From Paeniglutamicibacter cryotolerans (GTDB lineage Bacteria > Actinomycetota > Actinomycetes > Actinomycetales > Micrococcaceae): 64,000 nucleotides of DNA. The stretch lies in assembly GCF_014190875.1 (NCBI RefSeq), contig NZ_JACHVS010000001.1:2232001-2296000 (forward strand), in the 5' to 3' direction. A model generated the notes under the pieces. It saw nothing but the letters and a program-made list of their open reading frames with translations. It was not told where the DNA came from and searched no databases. A program made the translations under genes and the position numbers. Shown here one piece after another: positions 27,079 through 36,266 of this stretch (position 1 is its first letter; the number at the start of each line of letters is the position of its first letter).

Positions 27079-29457
27079 TTAAGCCACCGGTTCGCCGGAG
27101 TGTCCCCGGTCCGCTGCCCGCCCGATCAGTGAGCGCGGGGCGAAGCCGGCCAGGAGCCGGCCGCGGGGATCTGCATCCTCGCGCAGCGCGGCGTGGGCGG
27201 CCTCCACCGCGGCCCGAAGCCCGGGCGTTTCCGGGGACCCGGAAGCCGCATACGTTTCGCGTTCGTAGGCCGCGCGGAGCAGTCCGAGGGACTCCGCGGC
27301 TTGAGGAAGCCCGGCGGTGAGCCGCCGCGCGTAACCGGCTGCCGATTCGGCACTTTGCATCGGTACCCCGTAGTCGGTGCCCAGGGCGACGAGTTCCTCC
27401 CAGGCCGCGGCGCCGGTGCCGGCGGACACCCGGCGCCGACGCGCGATCGTGCGCAGCAGGCGCGGAACGAGTCCGGCCAGCAGCAGGCCCGGCAGCACGA
27501 ACACCTGCCACGGCAGCTGGGCGCCGGATCCGGGACCCGGTCCCGTTCCGGGGTCGGCCTGCCCCTGCGGTACAGGGGAGGGCGAAGAGCTTGGTATCGG
27601 GCGCGGTGCCCGGGTCGGGTTGGCTTCCGGCTGCGTCTGGGGGGTCGTTTCGGATTCCAATGCCGAGCGGGCATACGACGGGGTGCGGCCGCGCCCGGGC
27701 GTCGGTTCGAACGGGACCCAGCCGGCACCCTCGAAGTACAGTTCGGGCCAGGCATGGGCGCTGCGGCTACTGAGTGCGTAGCCGCTCAGCTTGCTGCCGT
27801 CGGTTCCGGTGATGCTGGTACCGGTGCTGCGTCCGGGCGCGTAGCCGGTGACGATCCGACTGGGAATGCCCAGGGTGCGGGCCATCAGCGCCATCGAGGA
27901 GGCGAAATGCACGCAGTATCCGGAGCGTTTTTCCAGGAACGCGACCACCACGGCGACCCCGCTGCCGTCGTAGCCGTTTTCCAGCGGCGTCTGTTCGGAG
28001 TAGGTGAATGAGCCGCCGCGCAGGTAGTCCTGCAGGGCCACCGCCTGGTCGAAGGGATTGCCGGCGTTTTCGGCGTCCACCGCCGTGCGTGCCGTTTCCA
28101 CGATCGAGCGCGGCATATCGGCGGGCATGGACAGGTACTCCTGGGGCACGCCTACCCCGCCGCTGTCGCCCGGTCCGAGTGCGCGCATCCGTGCGGGACT
28201 GACCTGCGGGTTGAAACTGGTTGCCGTGTACTGCTGGGACGTCGTCGAGGTGCCAGGCTCGGCGCGCAGCGTCCAGGTATCGCCGGACCAGGACCAGTCT
28301 CCGCGCAGACCCGTCACGGTCCGGGTGTCGCCCGGCAGCGGCAGCCAGGGGCTGTTGTAGAGTCCGGTGCGGATCTCGGTGGTGGTGGGGTCCACCAGCG
28401 CCACCGCGTATTGCACCTGATCCACGGGCAGGGCGCCGTCGAAGGACTGGCGCCCATCGGATTCGCTGGGTTTCCATTGCGCCTGGTCCAGGTTTCCCAC
28501 GATCGAGGTGCGCAGGTAGACCGGGTCCGGGGAATTGCTGAAGTAGGTCAGCGAGGTGGATTCGGAACCGTCGCGCAGGTTGTTGCCCAGGGTGAGCAGC
28601 GGGTTCACTCCGGTGGGGGTGCCGAACAGGTGCGGGCGTTGTCCCTGCGGCAGCGCACCGGAGCTGAATCCGGGCAAGGCCAGGGGCACCAGCAGCATCA
28701 CCGCCACGGCAGCGGCGATCAACAGCATCCCCTGCGGCGCCGAACCGCCCCGCAGGCTGCCGGGGACTGCATCCTGATGGATGTGGATCCGTAGCAGCGC
28801 CGCCTCCATCCGCCGGCCCGCGGCCAGTACCAGCAGGTATCCGGCGGCGCCCAACAGGAGGAAAACCAGCCCGGCACCGTCGGGCTTGAATAGTGCCGAG
28901 ACGGCCAGCAGGATGAGCGGAGGGATGCCAGCCACTGCCGGAAGCCGCAGCCCGAAAGCCAGGAACTCGACGCTCAGTGCCACGGTGCCGGCGCCCAGCG
29001 CTACCAGGAGGACTACCGGACCGGTGGCATTCAGAGGGGCGATCTGGGACATGATCTGGTCTTGGAGATCGATCGCCACCAGCCGCACCCCGGCCACCGT
29101 CCGCGGAGTGGGGATGAAGCCGAGCAGTGCCGTATTGGAGAAGAACAGGAACGTCTGGCTGGCCACGAGCCCTGCGGCGGCCACCACCGAGGGCAGGAGC
29201 GATCGCCCTCCCAGAGTCCGGGTCAGGGCGGCGGAACCGAGCGTCAAAAACAGCGTGAACAGCACCTGCGGGAGCCAGGAATAGCCCTGGACGACGCCGT
29301 TCAGCGACAGGGCGGCGGCGCCGGTGAGGGTGAATGCCGCCAGCGCAGCGAACCATGCGGCCCGGGCATGCTCCGGGTCCCGGGGAAATCGTCGGGAGCC
29401 CGCACCGGGTTCGGGAGCCGGTGGAGGGGGGACCGGGCGCTGGAGTGTCGAAGTCAT
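27079..29457 (-). CDS. TgpA-like membrane transglutaminase
   Basis: About 792 aa. Six or more N-terminal helices (residues 35-240), an extracytoplasmic region, the transglutaminase-like core, a Pro/Ser-rich linker, one more helix near 670, and a cytoplasmic DUF4129-like C-terminus. Catalytic Cys515 (SGYCVHFASSMALM) and His568 (SAHAWPELYF) are visible; the third position reads Glu584 (GWVPFEPTPG) where many relatives have Asp. Role unknown; the MoxR-DUF58-transglutaminase set is thought to assemble or modify envelope proteins. ATG at 29457 overlaps the DUF58 stop (ATGA), which fixes the start well inside the open frame. Confidence 0.92.
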   Translation of the reverse strand: MTSTLQRPVPPPPAPEPGAGSRRFPRDPEHARAAWFAALAAFTLTGAAALSLNGVVQGYSWLPQVLFTLFLTLGSAALTRTLGGRSLLPSVVAAAGLVASQTFLFFSNTALLGFIPTPRTVAGVRLVAIDLQDQIMSQIAPLNATGPVVLLVALGAGTVALSVEFLAFGLRLPAVAGIPPLILLAVSALFKPDGAGLVFLLLGAAGYLLVLAAGRRMEAALLRIHIHQDAVPGSLRGGSAPQGMLLIAAAVAVMLLVPLALPGFSSGALPQGQRPHLFGTPTGVNPLLTLGNNLRDGSESTSLTYFSNSPDPVYLRTSIVGNLDQAQWKPSESDGRQSFDGALPVDQVQYAVALVDPTTTEIRTGLYNSPWLPLPGDTRTVTGLRGDWSWSGDTWTLRAEPGTSTTSQQYTATSFNPQVSPARMRALGPGDSGGVGVPQEYLSMPADMPRSIVETARTAVDAENAGNPFDQAVALQDYLRGGSFTYSEQTPLENGYDGSGVAVVVAFLEKRSGYCVHFASSMALMARTLGIPSRIVTGYAPGRSTGTSITGTDGSKLSGYALSSRSAHAWPELYFEGAGWVPFEPTPGRGRTPSYARSALESETTPQTQPEANPTRAPRPIPSSSPSPVPQGQADPGTGPGPGSGAQLPWQVFVLPGLLLAGLVPRLLRTIARRRRVSAGTGAAAWEELVALGTDYGVPMQSAESAAGYARRLTAGLPQAAESLGLLRAAYERETYAASGSPETPGLRAAVEAAHAALREDADPRGRLLAGFAPRSLIGRAADRGHSGEPVA

Positions 29458-30794
29458 CGCCGCAGGCCCCCGAGCCGCGCCCAGGCGTCGGCCACCGTTG
29501 TCCCCTCGGGGACCGCCGCGACGTTCCAGCCGGCCCGGCCCATGGTGGCTGCCGCTGCCGCCGAGCCGCTGCTTATGGCCAGTACGCCGACGGGACGGGT
29601 GGACCCGAGCGATTCGACCCATTGATGGGCTTCGGCCGCGACCAGGTCCCCGGTGATCAGCACCAGCGGATCACGGGAATGGCGGACCGCCGCCGAAACG
29701 CCGATGGCGGATCCGGCCGGTTCCCGGTGCCTTTCGTGCTGGGTCGGCGTCTCGAGTCCGAGCGCCGCCAAGACCAGGGCCAAATCGAGGTCGGCCCCGG
29801 GGCCGGAGTAGGTTTCGGTGGCGTGATCCGGTGCCGAGGCCGAAAGCCGCCCCAGCGGGGTACCGCGGTGATCGGAAACCTGCACCGCATAGCCCAGCGC
29901 CGCCAGGTGGGCACCGACGCTCAGCGCCGCGGTGACGGCCCATTCGAAGCGCGCCGTGGTGGGCGCGGGCCGGGCGGGATAGCAGGGCACCGACTCCTGA
30001 TCCACGGAAGAGAGCGGACCGGCCCGGTAGGAAGCGGGGCGGCGGTCCAACAGGACCGTGGCGCGCGGGGTGGATTGGTAGTCCTCCTGCCTGACCATCA
30101 ATGCGCCGTGGCGGGCCGTGGCAGGCCAGTGGATCCGCCGCACCGAGTCCCCGTCCCGGTATTCACGGGTCATCACATCGAACGAGTCGGGCGTGGAGAG
30201 CTTGCTCGTCCGCGCTTGGCCGTGGCTGCCGATGTCCCCGGCCAGGGAGGTGGGCAGCAATTGCTCGGGGACCGGGACGATGGTCAGCGACGATGCCGCA
30301 TCCACTGCACCGGGTCGTTCGGACAGCCCGAACGGATCGGTGAAGCGTGCGGTGACCGGCCCGACGGGGTAGACGCCGCGGTGGGTCGGGCGCAGCCGAT
30401 AGGTGAAGGCGGCGCAGGGGTAGAGGAACTCGGGGCCCGGACCGAAGCCTTCGGGCAGTGCCTCAGTGAGCAGCAAAGTGCCCGGGGAAGGTCCGGAATG
30501 CCCCGGTTCCAGGCGCACCGTCACGGCATCGCCAGCCTGGGCGACGGCCGGGTGGAAGCTGCGTGAGATGTTCAGCGGGCTACGGCCGAAGCGCAGCAGC
30601 GCAGCGGCCAGCAGCGGGGCCGCCAGCAGGAACAGTGAGATGTTCAGCAGCTCGCGCCGACCCATGATCCATGCGGCCAGTAGCAGGACCACGCCCGCGA
30701 CGAACAGGCCCCAGCCGCGCGGGGTCAGGAAGCCCAAATGCACCCGGGCACGCAGGCTCGGCCCTTTGTCGATGGCTCCGTCGCGTCCGCCCAT
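29454..30794 (-). CDS. DUF58 domain protein
   Basis: 446 aa. Two helices near residues 28-65 followed by a beta-rich part and the DUF58 motif REYRDGDSVRRIHWPATAR, then a von Willebrand A-like C-terminal domain (VLLDRRPASY). It is the middle gene of the MoxR-DUF58-transglutaminase unit and is thought to be a partner of the MoxR ATPase. It starts 18 bases after the moxR stop, and translation is coupled to the next gene by an ATGA overlap. Confidence 0.92.
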   Translation of the reverse strand: MGGRDGAIDKGPSLRARVHLGFLTPRGWGLFVAGVVLLLAAWIMGRRELLNISLFLLAAPLLAAALLRFGRSPLNISRSFHPAVAQAGDAVTVRLEPGHSGPSPGTLLLTEALPEGFGPGPEFLYPCAAFTYRLRPTHRGVYPVGPVTARFTDPFGLSERPGAVDAASSLTIVPVPEQLLPTSLAGDIGSHGQARTSKLSTPDSFDVMTREYRDGDSVRRIHWPATARHGALMVRQEDYQSTPRATVLLDRRPASYRAGPLSSVDQESVPCYPARPAPTTARFEWAVTAALSVGAHLAALGYAVQVSDHRGTPLGRLSASAPDHATETYSGPGADLDLALVLAALGLETPTQHERHREPAGSAIGVSAAVRHSRDPLVLITGDLVAAEAHQWVESLGSTRPVGVLAISSGSAAAAATMGRAGWNVAAVPEGTTVADAWARLGGLRR

Positions 30795-30812
30795 GCCGGT
30801 TCCAGAGCCCTT

Positions 30813-31793
30813 TTAGCCGCGTGCGCCGGCGCGTACCGGGGTCCGAGCCAGGATCGCGGCCAGGACGGCTTCGTCGCTGGTGCCCGCCACCTCGGCACGG
30901 CGGTGGAGCACCAGCCGGTGGGCCAGCACCGGCCCGGCCACTGCGGTGACGTCGTCGGGCAGCACGTAGTCACGACCCTGGAGGGCCGCTTCGGCCTTGG
31001 CCGCGCGCAGCAGCTGCAGCAGGGCCCGGGGGCTGGCGCCGAGCTGGATGTCGGCGTGGTTGCGGGTGCCGTTGCCGATCGCCACCACGTATTCCTTCAC
31101 CGCATCGGAGACGAAGACGGCCTTCACCGTGTCGATCAGCAGCAGCAGCTTGGCGGCCCCGATGACCGGGGTCAGCGCATCGAGGGGGGAGGCGGACTGG
31201 TGGGTCTCAAGCATGGCCATTTCGGCTGCCGCGTCGGGATACCCCATCGAGACCTTCGCCATGAACCGGTCCCGCTGGGCCTCGGGCAGGGGGAAGGTGC
31301 CCTCGAGCTCGATCGGATTCTGGGTGGCGATGACCATGAACGGGGCGGCCAGTGCATGGGTGTGGCCGTCGACCGTCACCTGGTGTTCCTCCATGCATTC
31401 GAGCAGCGCCGATTGGGTCTTTGCCGAGGCGCGGTTGATTTCGTCGCCGATCACGATGTTCGCGAAGACCGGGCCCTGGCGGAACTGGAACTCGTGCCGG
31501 TCCTGGTTGAAGATCGAGACGCCGGTGACATCCGAGGGCAGCAGGTCCGGGGTGAATTGGATGCGCCGCACCGAGCAGTCCACCGTCCGGGCCAGTGTCT
31601 TGGCGAGCATGGTCTTGCCAACACCGGGAACGTCCTCCAACAGCAAGTGGCCCTCGGCGAGCAACACGGTCAGCGCGGTGCGGGCCACGGCCGCCTTGCC
31701 GTCGATCACCGTGGCGATGGCGGAGAGCACGGCGCCCGTCGCCGCCCGGAAGGCGTCGGAGTCCAGTGTTTTCGTCTTGGTGGTAACGCTCAT
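30813..31793 (-). CDS. MoxR family AAA+ ATPase
   Basis: 326 aa. Chaperone-like ATPase that probably remodels or activates a VWA/DUF58 partner. Walker A EDVPGVGKT at about 53-61, Walker B NIVIGDEINRASAKTQSALLE split over the family-typical segment, sensor ATQNP and the arginine finger region EAQRDRFM are all present. ATG at 31793 has GGAGG at five bases; the open frame to 31826 is not needed. First gene of the minus-strand three-gene unit, divergent from tatD. Confidence 0.95.
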   Translation of the reverse strand: MSVTTKTKTLDSDAFRAATGAVLSAIATVIDGKAAVARTALTVLLAEGHLLLEDVPGVGKTMLAKTLARTVDCSVRRIQFTPDLLPSDVTGVSIFNQDRHEFQFRQGPVFANIVIGDEINRASAKTQSALLECMEEHQVTVDGHTHALAAPFMVIATQNPIELEGTFPLPEAQRDRFMAKVSMGYPDAAAEMAMLETHQSASPLDALTPVIGAAKLLLLIDTVKAVFVSDAVKEYVVAIGNGTRNHADIQLGASPRALLQLLRAAKAEAALQGRDYVLPDDVTAVAGPVLAHRLVLHRRAEVAGTSDEAVLAAILARTPVRAGARG

Positions 31794-31931
31794 GGTTCCT
31801 CCTGCGGGCGGTGGTGTCTGGCTCAAGGGTACTTAAGGAATGGGGTGATGGCACCCACGCCCCACCCTCCGTCGCGGGGCAGTAATCTGGAAGACCGATC
31901 CGCAACACTCCGAAAGGCGTCCTTCCCTCCC

Positions 31932-32894
31932 ATGTGTGCCGATTCCCGGTCCCTGCCCGTTGTCCCTGCCGGAGCCACGCCCCCGGCTTACCTGCCGCGT
32001 GAAAGCAGAACGGCCGCGGGCGTTTCCGAGCGCTCGGCAGCCGAGGAGGGCGGGAGCAAGCGCAACCTGGACTACCCGCCAGCGCCCGAACCGCTTCCGT
32101 ACCCGGTGCCGGATAACCACACCCACATGGACTTCCGCGATGGGCGGATCAGCGTGGGCGTCGCCGAGGCGCTGGATACGGCCAACGCCGTCGGTGTCAG
32201 CGGCGCCATCCAGGTCGGCTGCGACGTCGAGTCGTCGCGCTTTGCCGTGGCGGCGGCGGAAGCCGATCCGCGCGTGCTGGCCGCCGTGGCCATCCACCCC
32301 AACGATGCACCGAGGCTGGCCGAGGCCGGGGAGTTGGACGCCGCGCTGGCCGTCATCGAGGAACTTGCCGCGCATCCCCGCGTGCGGGCCGTGGGCGAGA
32401 CCGGGCTGGACTACTTCCGCACCGGCCCCGGGGGAGTGGCGGCGCAAAAAGAGTCGTTCGGACGGCACATCGACATCGCCCGACGCCACGGCAAGGCGCT
32501 GCAGATACACGATCGTGATGCACATAACGATGTGGTTAAGCTGCTGCTGGCTACCGAGCTGCCGGAAAAAGTAGTCTTCCACTGCTTCTCCGGCGATGCC
32601 GAACTTGCCCGGACCTGCAACGAGCACGGCTGGTACATGTCTTTTTCGGGGACAGTGACGTTTAAGAACTCGCACGATTTGCGAGCCGCATTGTCGGTGG
32701 CGAAGCCCGAATTGGTGCTGGTCGAAACCGATGCGCCGTTCCTGACCCCGCACCCGTACCGGGGTCGTCCCAACGCCAGCTACCTGATCCCGCAGACGGT
32801 CCGCTTCATGGCCGGACACCTCGGAACGGAGCTGGAAGTACTATGCCGGCAGCTGGCGGCAAACACCGAAACCGTCTACGGATCCTTCGCCTGA
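31932..32894 (+). CDS. TatD family metal-dependent deoxyribonuclease
   Basis: TIM-barrel hydrolase, 3'-5' DNase/RNase in the best-studied relatives. Metal ligands are visible in DNHTHMDF, in GETGLDYF (Glu and Asp), in HCFSGDAE and in VETDAPFLTPHPYRGR. An N-terminal extension of about 55 residues, Pro/Arg-rich, precedes the barrel. ATG at 31932; a TAATCT at 31887-31892 could be its -10. In many relatives metG lies upstream; here MoxR does. The rpf-rsmA-ispE series follows. Confidence 0.9.
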   Translation: MCADSRSLPVVPAGATPPAYLPRESRTAAGVSERSAAEEGGSKRNLDYPPAPEPLPYPVPDNHTHMDFRDGRISVGVAEALDTANAVGVSGAIQVGCDVESSRFAVAAAEADPRVLAAVAIHPNDAPRLAEAGELDAALAVIEELAAHPRVRAVGETGLDYFRTGPGGVAAQKESFGRHIDIARRHGKALQIHDRDAHNDVVKLLLATELPEKVVFHCFSGDAELARTCNEHGWYMSFSGTVTFKNSHDLRAALSVAKPELVLVETDAPFLTPHPYRGRPNASYLIPQTVRFMAGHLGTELEVLCRQLAANTETVYGSFA

Positions 32895-33176
32895 GCTGGC
32901 CCTTAGGAGGCCTTCTCGGGGGTGAAAAGCTTGTCAATTTATTACGATTCGATTACGGTGGATAACTAGTAGCCGGGATCGGGGAAGGTTTCCGGGTAGC
33001 TGATCGGGGCCCGCGCTTTGATGGACAGTTAATTTGGATGACCATCGGCACGCAAGTGGCCACCTGATCTGCGCCGACAGCGTTGCCGGTGCGGGAGGAA
33101 AACCGCGTGAGATTCGCGGGCGTTCCGCCCGTATCCACTTACCCCGTGCCTGGATTAAGACAACGTTTGGAATTCT
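32895..33176 (+). other. Long untranslated gap before rpf
   Basis: 282 bases without a gene. It has small inverted repeats (for example GCGGGCGTTCCGCCCGT near 33117) and a segment AGGAAAACCGCGTGAG near 33093 that only loosely recalls the ydaO-type c-di-AMP riboswitch known upstream of rpf genes in other actinobacteria. I could not fit the full consensus and make no riboswitch call. Confidence 0.3.
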
Positions 33177-34310
33177 GTGCAGACTGTCCTCAAGAACCGC
33201 TGGTTCAAGCTCGGCGCGCAAGCGACCGTGCTGACCGCCCTCATCCTGGGCCTCGTCACCTTCGTCGGTGGCGGCAAAACCATCGCGCTGACCATTGACG
33301 GTCAAACCCAGTCGGTGGACACCCGGGCCAAGACGGTGGCCGATGTGCTGGCGGCCTCCGAGGTCATCTTGGATGAGGACGACGTGGTGTCGCCAGCGCT
33401 TGATGCCCCGGCGGAGAACGGCGGCGTCATCGAGGTCAGCCGCAACAAGGCCGTCAAGGTCTCCATCGACGGTGTCGACCGAGTGGTTCACACCACCGGC
33501 CTGACCGTCGCAGACGTCGTCGAGCAGCTCAAGCTCGACCAGGGCGCCGACATCGACAAGGGCAACGCAATGCAGCTGGCATCGTTGAGCGCCCCGATCG
33601 AGATCTCCACACCCAAGGCAGTGACCATCACCGCTGACGGCAAGAAGAAGAAGACCACCACCACTGCTGCCACCGTCGCCGAGGCGCTCGCAGAGGCCGA
33701 CGTCACGCTGGGTCAAAAGGACAAGCTGTCGGTCAAGGCCAGTGCGGCCATCGCCGAGGGCCTGGAGGTCAAAGTCATCCGCGTCAAGACCGTCAAGGTC
33801 ACCGAAACCGAGGTCATCGCCAAGGGCGAGGACAAGGTCAAGGACAAGGCGCTGCTGATTGGTTCGACCAAGGTCCTGGAGCCGGGCCAGGACGGGGAAC
33901 GCACCCTCACCTACGCCGTGATTACCCACGACGGCAAGCAGGTCTCCAAGAAACTGACCGACACCAAGGTCACCACCAAGGCCGAGGACCGTACGGTTGC
34001 CGTCGGGACCAAGGCAAAGCCGACCCCAGCCAAGTCAAAGCGCGTTTCCACCCCGGGCAGCGTCTCCGGCGCCTGGGCAGGACTGGCCAAGTGCGAATCC
34101 GGTGGCAACTGGGCGGCCAACACCGGCAACGGCTACTACGGAGGCCTGCAGTTCAGCGCCAGCAGCTGGCGCGGAGCCGGAGGCACCAAGTACGCGGCGC
34201 TGCCGCACCTGGCAACCCCTGCGCAGCAGATCGCCACGGCAGAAAAGCTGCGCAGCAACGGCGGCTGGGGCCACTGGCCGCACTGCTCTTCCAAGCTGGG
34301 CCTGCGTTAA
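33177..34310 (+). CDS. Resuscitation-promoting factor, RpfB-like
   Basis: Secreted muralytic enzyme that helps cells leave dormancy. 377 aa: signal anchor at 12-30, three DUF348 repeats (about 35-77, 91-133 and 148-190), a G5 domain (about 203-280), and the transglycosylase domain from 297. Catalytic Glu307 lies in CESGGNW; Cys306 and Cys370 would form the conserved disulfide. GTG at 33177 has only a weak ribosome-binding site. It sits between tatD and rsmA, the standard actinobacterial order, and ends at a hairpin. The 282-base leader is long; see the separate entry. Confidence 0.95.
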   Translation: MQTVLKNRWFKLGAQATVLTALILGLVTFVGGGKTIALTIDGQTQSVDTRAKTVADVLAASEVILDEDDVVSPALDAPAENGGVIEVSRNKAVKVSIDGVDRVVHTTGLTVADVVEQLKLDQGADIDKGNAMQLASLSAPIEISTPKAVTITADGKKKKTTTTAATVAEALAEADVTLGQKDKLSVKASAAIAEGLEVKVIRVKTVKVTETEVIAKGEDKVKDKALLIGSTKVLEPGQDGERTLTYAVITHDGKQVSKKLTDTKVTTKAEDRTVAVGTKAKPTPAKSKRVSTPGSVSGAWAGLAKCESGGNWAANTGNGYYGGLQFSASSWRGAGGTKYAALPHLATPAQQIATAEKLRSNGGWGHWPHCSSKLGLR

Positions 34311-34341
34311 ACGGCGATCTCCCTCGCACCCCTGTGACAAT

Positions 34342-34371
34342 GATGGCCCCCGCCGCACGGCGGGGGCCATC
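34342..34371. terminator. Terminator after rpf
   Basis: Perfect 13-base arms (34342-34354 and 34359-34371) with a GCAC loop, followed by GTGTTG. It separates rpf from the rsmA promoter 21 bases on. Confidence 0.8.
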
Positions 34372-34391
34372 GTGTTGCCCTGCCACTGAAC

Positions 34392-34397
34392 TAGGAT
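34392..34397 (+). promoter_or_regulatory. -10 element for leaderless rsmA
   Basis: TAGGAT, then six bases, then the GTG of rsmA, with no ribosome-binding site. Directly downstream of the rpf terminator. Confidence 0.55.
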
Positions 34398-34403
34398 TGA
34401 GTC

Positions 34404-35288
34404 GTGACTGACGAAGCCAACACCATCCGCCCGCTGCTGAGCGCCACCAATATCCGAGCCCTGGCCGGTGAATTGGACGTACGCCCCACCAAGACCCTCG
34501 GGCAGAACTTTGTCATCGACGGAAACACGATCCGGCGCATCGTCGCCGCGGCGAAGGTCTCAGCCGACGAAGTGGTGCTCGAGGTCGGCCCCGGCCTCGG
34601 CTCGCTGACCCTGGGCCTGCTCGATGCGGCGGCCCGCGTCGTGGCCATCGAGATCGACCCGAAGCTGGCCGAGCGACTGCCGAAGACCATCGAGGAGTTC
34701 CGGCCCGAGCTGGCCGGGAACATCGACGTGATCCTCTCCGACGCGATGAAGGTCACCGAGCTCCCGCACGCCCCCACCGCACTGGTGGCCAACCTGCCCT
34801 ACAACGTCGCCGTACCCGTGGTGCTGCACCTGTTCGAGCACTTCCCCTCGCTGCGCCACGGCCTGGTCATGGTCCAGGACGAGGTGGCCGACCGGCTGGT
34901 AGCCGGACCCGGATCACGCACCTACGGGGTACCCAGCGTGAAGTCGGCCTGGTACGCCAAGATGCGCAAGGCCGGAGTCATCGGCACCAACGTGTTCTGG
35001 CCGGCACCGAAGATCAATTCCGGGCTGGTCGGCTTCGAACGCCACGACGCACCGGAGACCACGGCAACCCGCAAGCAGGTCTTCGCCGTCATCGATGCAG
35101 CCTTCGCCCAGCGCCGCAAGACGCTGCGCGCCGCGCTGTCCGGCTGGGCCGGGGGAGCCGTGGCGGCCGAGGCGGCCCTGGTACGTGCCGGCATCGACCC
35201 GCAGGCCCGCGGCGAGAAGCTGGGCATCGATGAATTCGCCCGCATCGCCGAGGCCCACGAGGCGAACCTCGCCGAAAACGGCGCATGA
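34404..35288 (+). CDS. rsmA: 16S rRNA dimethyladenosine transferase
   Basis: Dimethylates two adjacent adenosines in helix 45 of 16S rRNA (KsgA). The SAM site [12 protein letters not shown], the N-terminal [10 protein letters not shown] and the catalytic ANLPYNV are present. 294 aa. GTG 34404 is the probable leaderless start. ispE follows with a four-base ATGA overlap. Confidence 0.96.
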   Translation: MTDEANTIRPLLSATNIRALAGELDVRPTKTLGQNFVIDGNTIRRIVAAAKVSADEVVLEVGPGLGSLTLGLLDAAARVVAIEIDPKLAERLPKTIEEFRPELAGNIDVILSDAMKVTELPHAPTALVANLPYNVAVPVVLHLFEHFPSLRHGLVMVQDEVADRLVAGPGSRTYGVPSVKSAWYAKMRKAGVIGTNVFWPAPKINSGLVGFERHDAPETTATRKQVFAVIDAAFAQRRKTLRAALSGWAGGAVAAEAALVRAGIDPQARGEKLGIDEFARIAEAHEANLAENGA

Positions 35289-36202
35289 GGACAGTCACTG
35301 CCCGGGCCCCGGGTAAGATCAACGTCTACTTCCGGGTCGGACCACCACGAGAGGACGGCTACCACTCGGTGGCCAGCCTCTACCTCGCCGTCTCGCTCTA
35401 CGAGGACATCGCCGCCACGGCACGCGAGGACCACGAAATCCATGTGAGCCTCGACCCGGCCTCCACTGCGGTCAACGACCCCGAATCCTTCCCGCTGGGC
35501 GAGGAGAACCTGGTGGTGCGAGCAGCACGGCTGCTCGCCGAACACACCGGGCACCATGCTGGGGTCGATTTGCGCATCACCAAACGCGTCCCCATCGCCG
35601 GCGGCATGGGCGGCGGCTCGGCCGATGCCGCAGCGACGCTGGTAGCCTGTAACGCGTTGTGGGGTACCGGGCTGAACCGCGAGGAACTGGCGAGGCTCGG
35701 CGCCCGGCTAGGCGCCGACGTGCCCTTCGCCCTGCACGGTGGGGCGGCGGTGGGTCTGGGCGTGGGCGATGACCTCGCCCCGCTGCTGCTGCGCCGGCGC
35801 ACCGACTGGGTGCTGGTGCCGGCCAGCTACGGCCTGTCCACGCCACGGGTCTACGGCATGCTGGACCGGCTGCGCGCCGGGGAGGACGTGCCAACACCTA
35901 CCGAGGTCGACCCGGCGATGATTGGTGCGTTGCTGGAGGGCGACCTCCAGGCGCTGCCCATGCGGATCGCCAACGACATGACCCGGGCAGCGCTTGCCCT
36001 GGCCCCGGAGCTCGGCGTCGTGCGCGACATGGGCGAGGCCGCCGGTGCGCTCTGTGCACTGGTTTCCGGCTCGGGCCCCACCATCGCGCTGCTTGCCTCG
36101 GATCCGGTCCACGCCAGGGAGATCATCACCCAGCTCGGCGATGAAATCGGCGTCACCGCGCTCCCGGTCCACGGCCCGGTCCCCGGAGCGGGCATCCTCT
36201 AG
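35285..36202 (+). CDS. ispE: 4-diphosphocytidyl-2-C-methyl-D-erythritol kinase
   Basis: GHMP kinase of the MEP pathway; makes the precursor of IPP and DMAPP, hence of menaquinone and undecaprenyl carriers. 305 aa with [14 protein letters not shown] at the N-terminus, the ATP motif [17 protein letters not shown] at about 101-117 and GSGPTIALL near the C-terminus. Translation is coupled to rsmA through ATGA. Followed after 64 bases by the ABC-F gene, the usual order. Confidence 0.96.
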   Translation: MRTVTARAPGKINVYFRVGPPREDGYHSVASLYLAVSLYEDIAATAREDHEIHVSLDPASTAVNDPESFPLGEENLVVRAARLLAEHTGHHAGVDLRITKRVPIAGGMGGGSADAAATLVACNALWGTGLNREELARLGARLGADVPFALHGGAAVGLGVGDDLAPLLLRRRTDWVLVPASYGLSTPRVYGMLDRLRAGEDVPTPTEVDPAMIGALLEGDLQALPMRIANDMTRAALALAPELGVVRDMGEAAGALCALVSGSGPTIALLASDPVHAREIITQLGDEIGVTALPVHGPVPGAGIL

Positions 36203-36266
36203 CTCCACCCCCCACCGCGGTCGCCCCCGGGCGCGCTGCACACGACTCAAGACAAAGGAGCCCCTC

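Noticed and set aside
30738..31931. tatD frame open 400 codons upstream
   Set aside because: This part lies opposite moxR and is a shadow of it; TatD homology begins after ATG 31932.
32895..33176. ydaO-type c-di-AMP riboswitch before rpf
   Set aside because: Known upstream of rpf genes in some actinobacteria, but the conserved core (GGGGAACC ... GGGUGAAUC order and pairing) cannot be fitted here. A covariance-model search (RF00379) would settle it.
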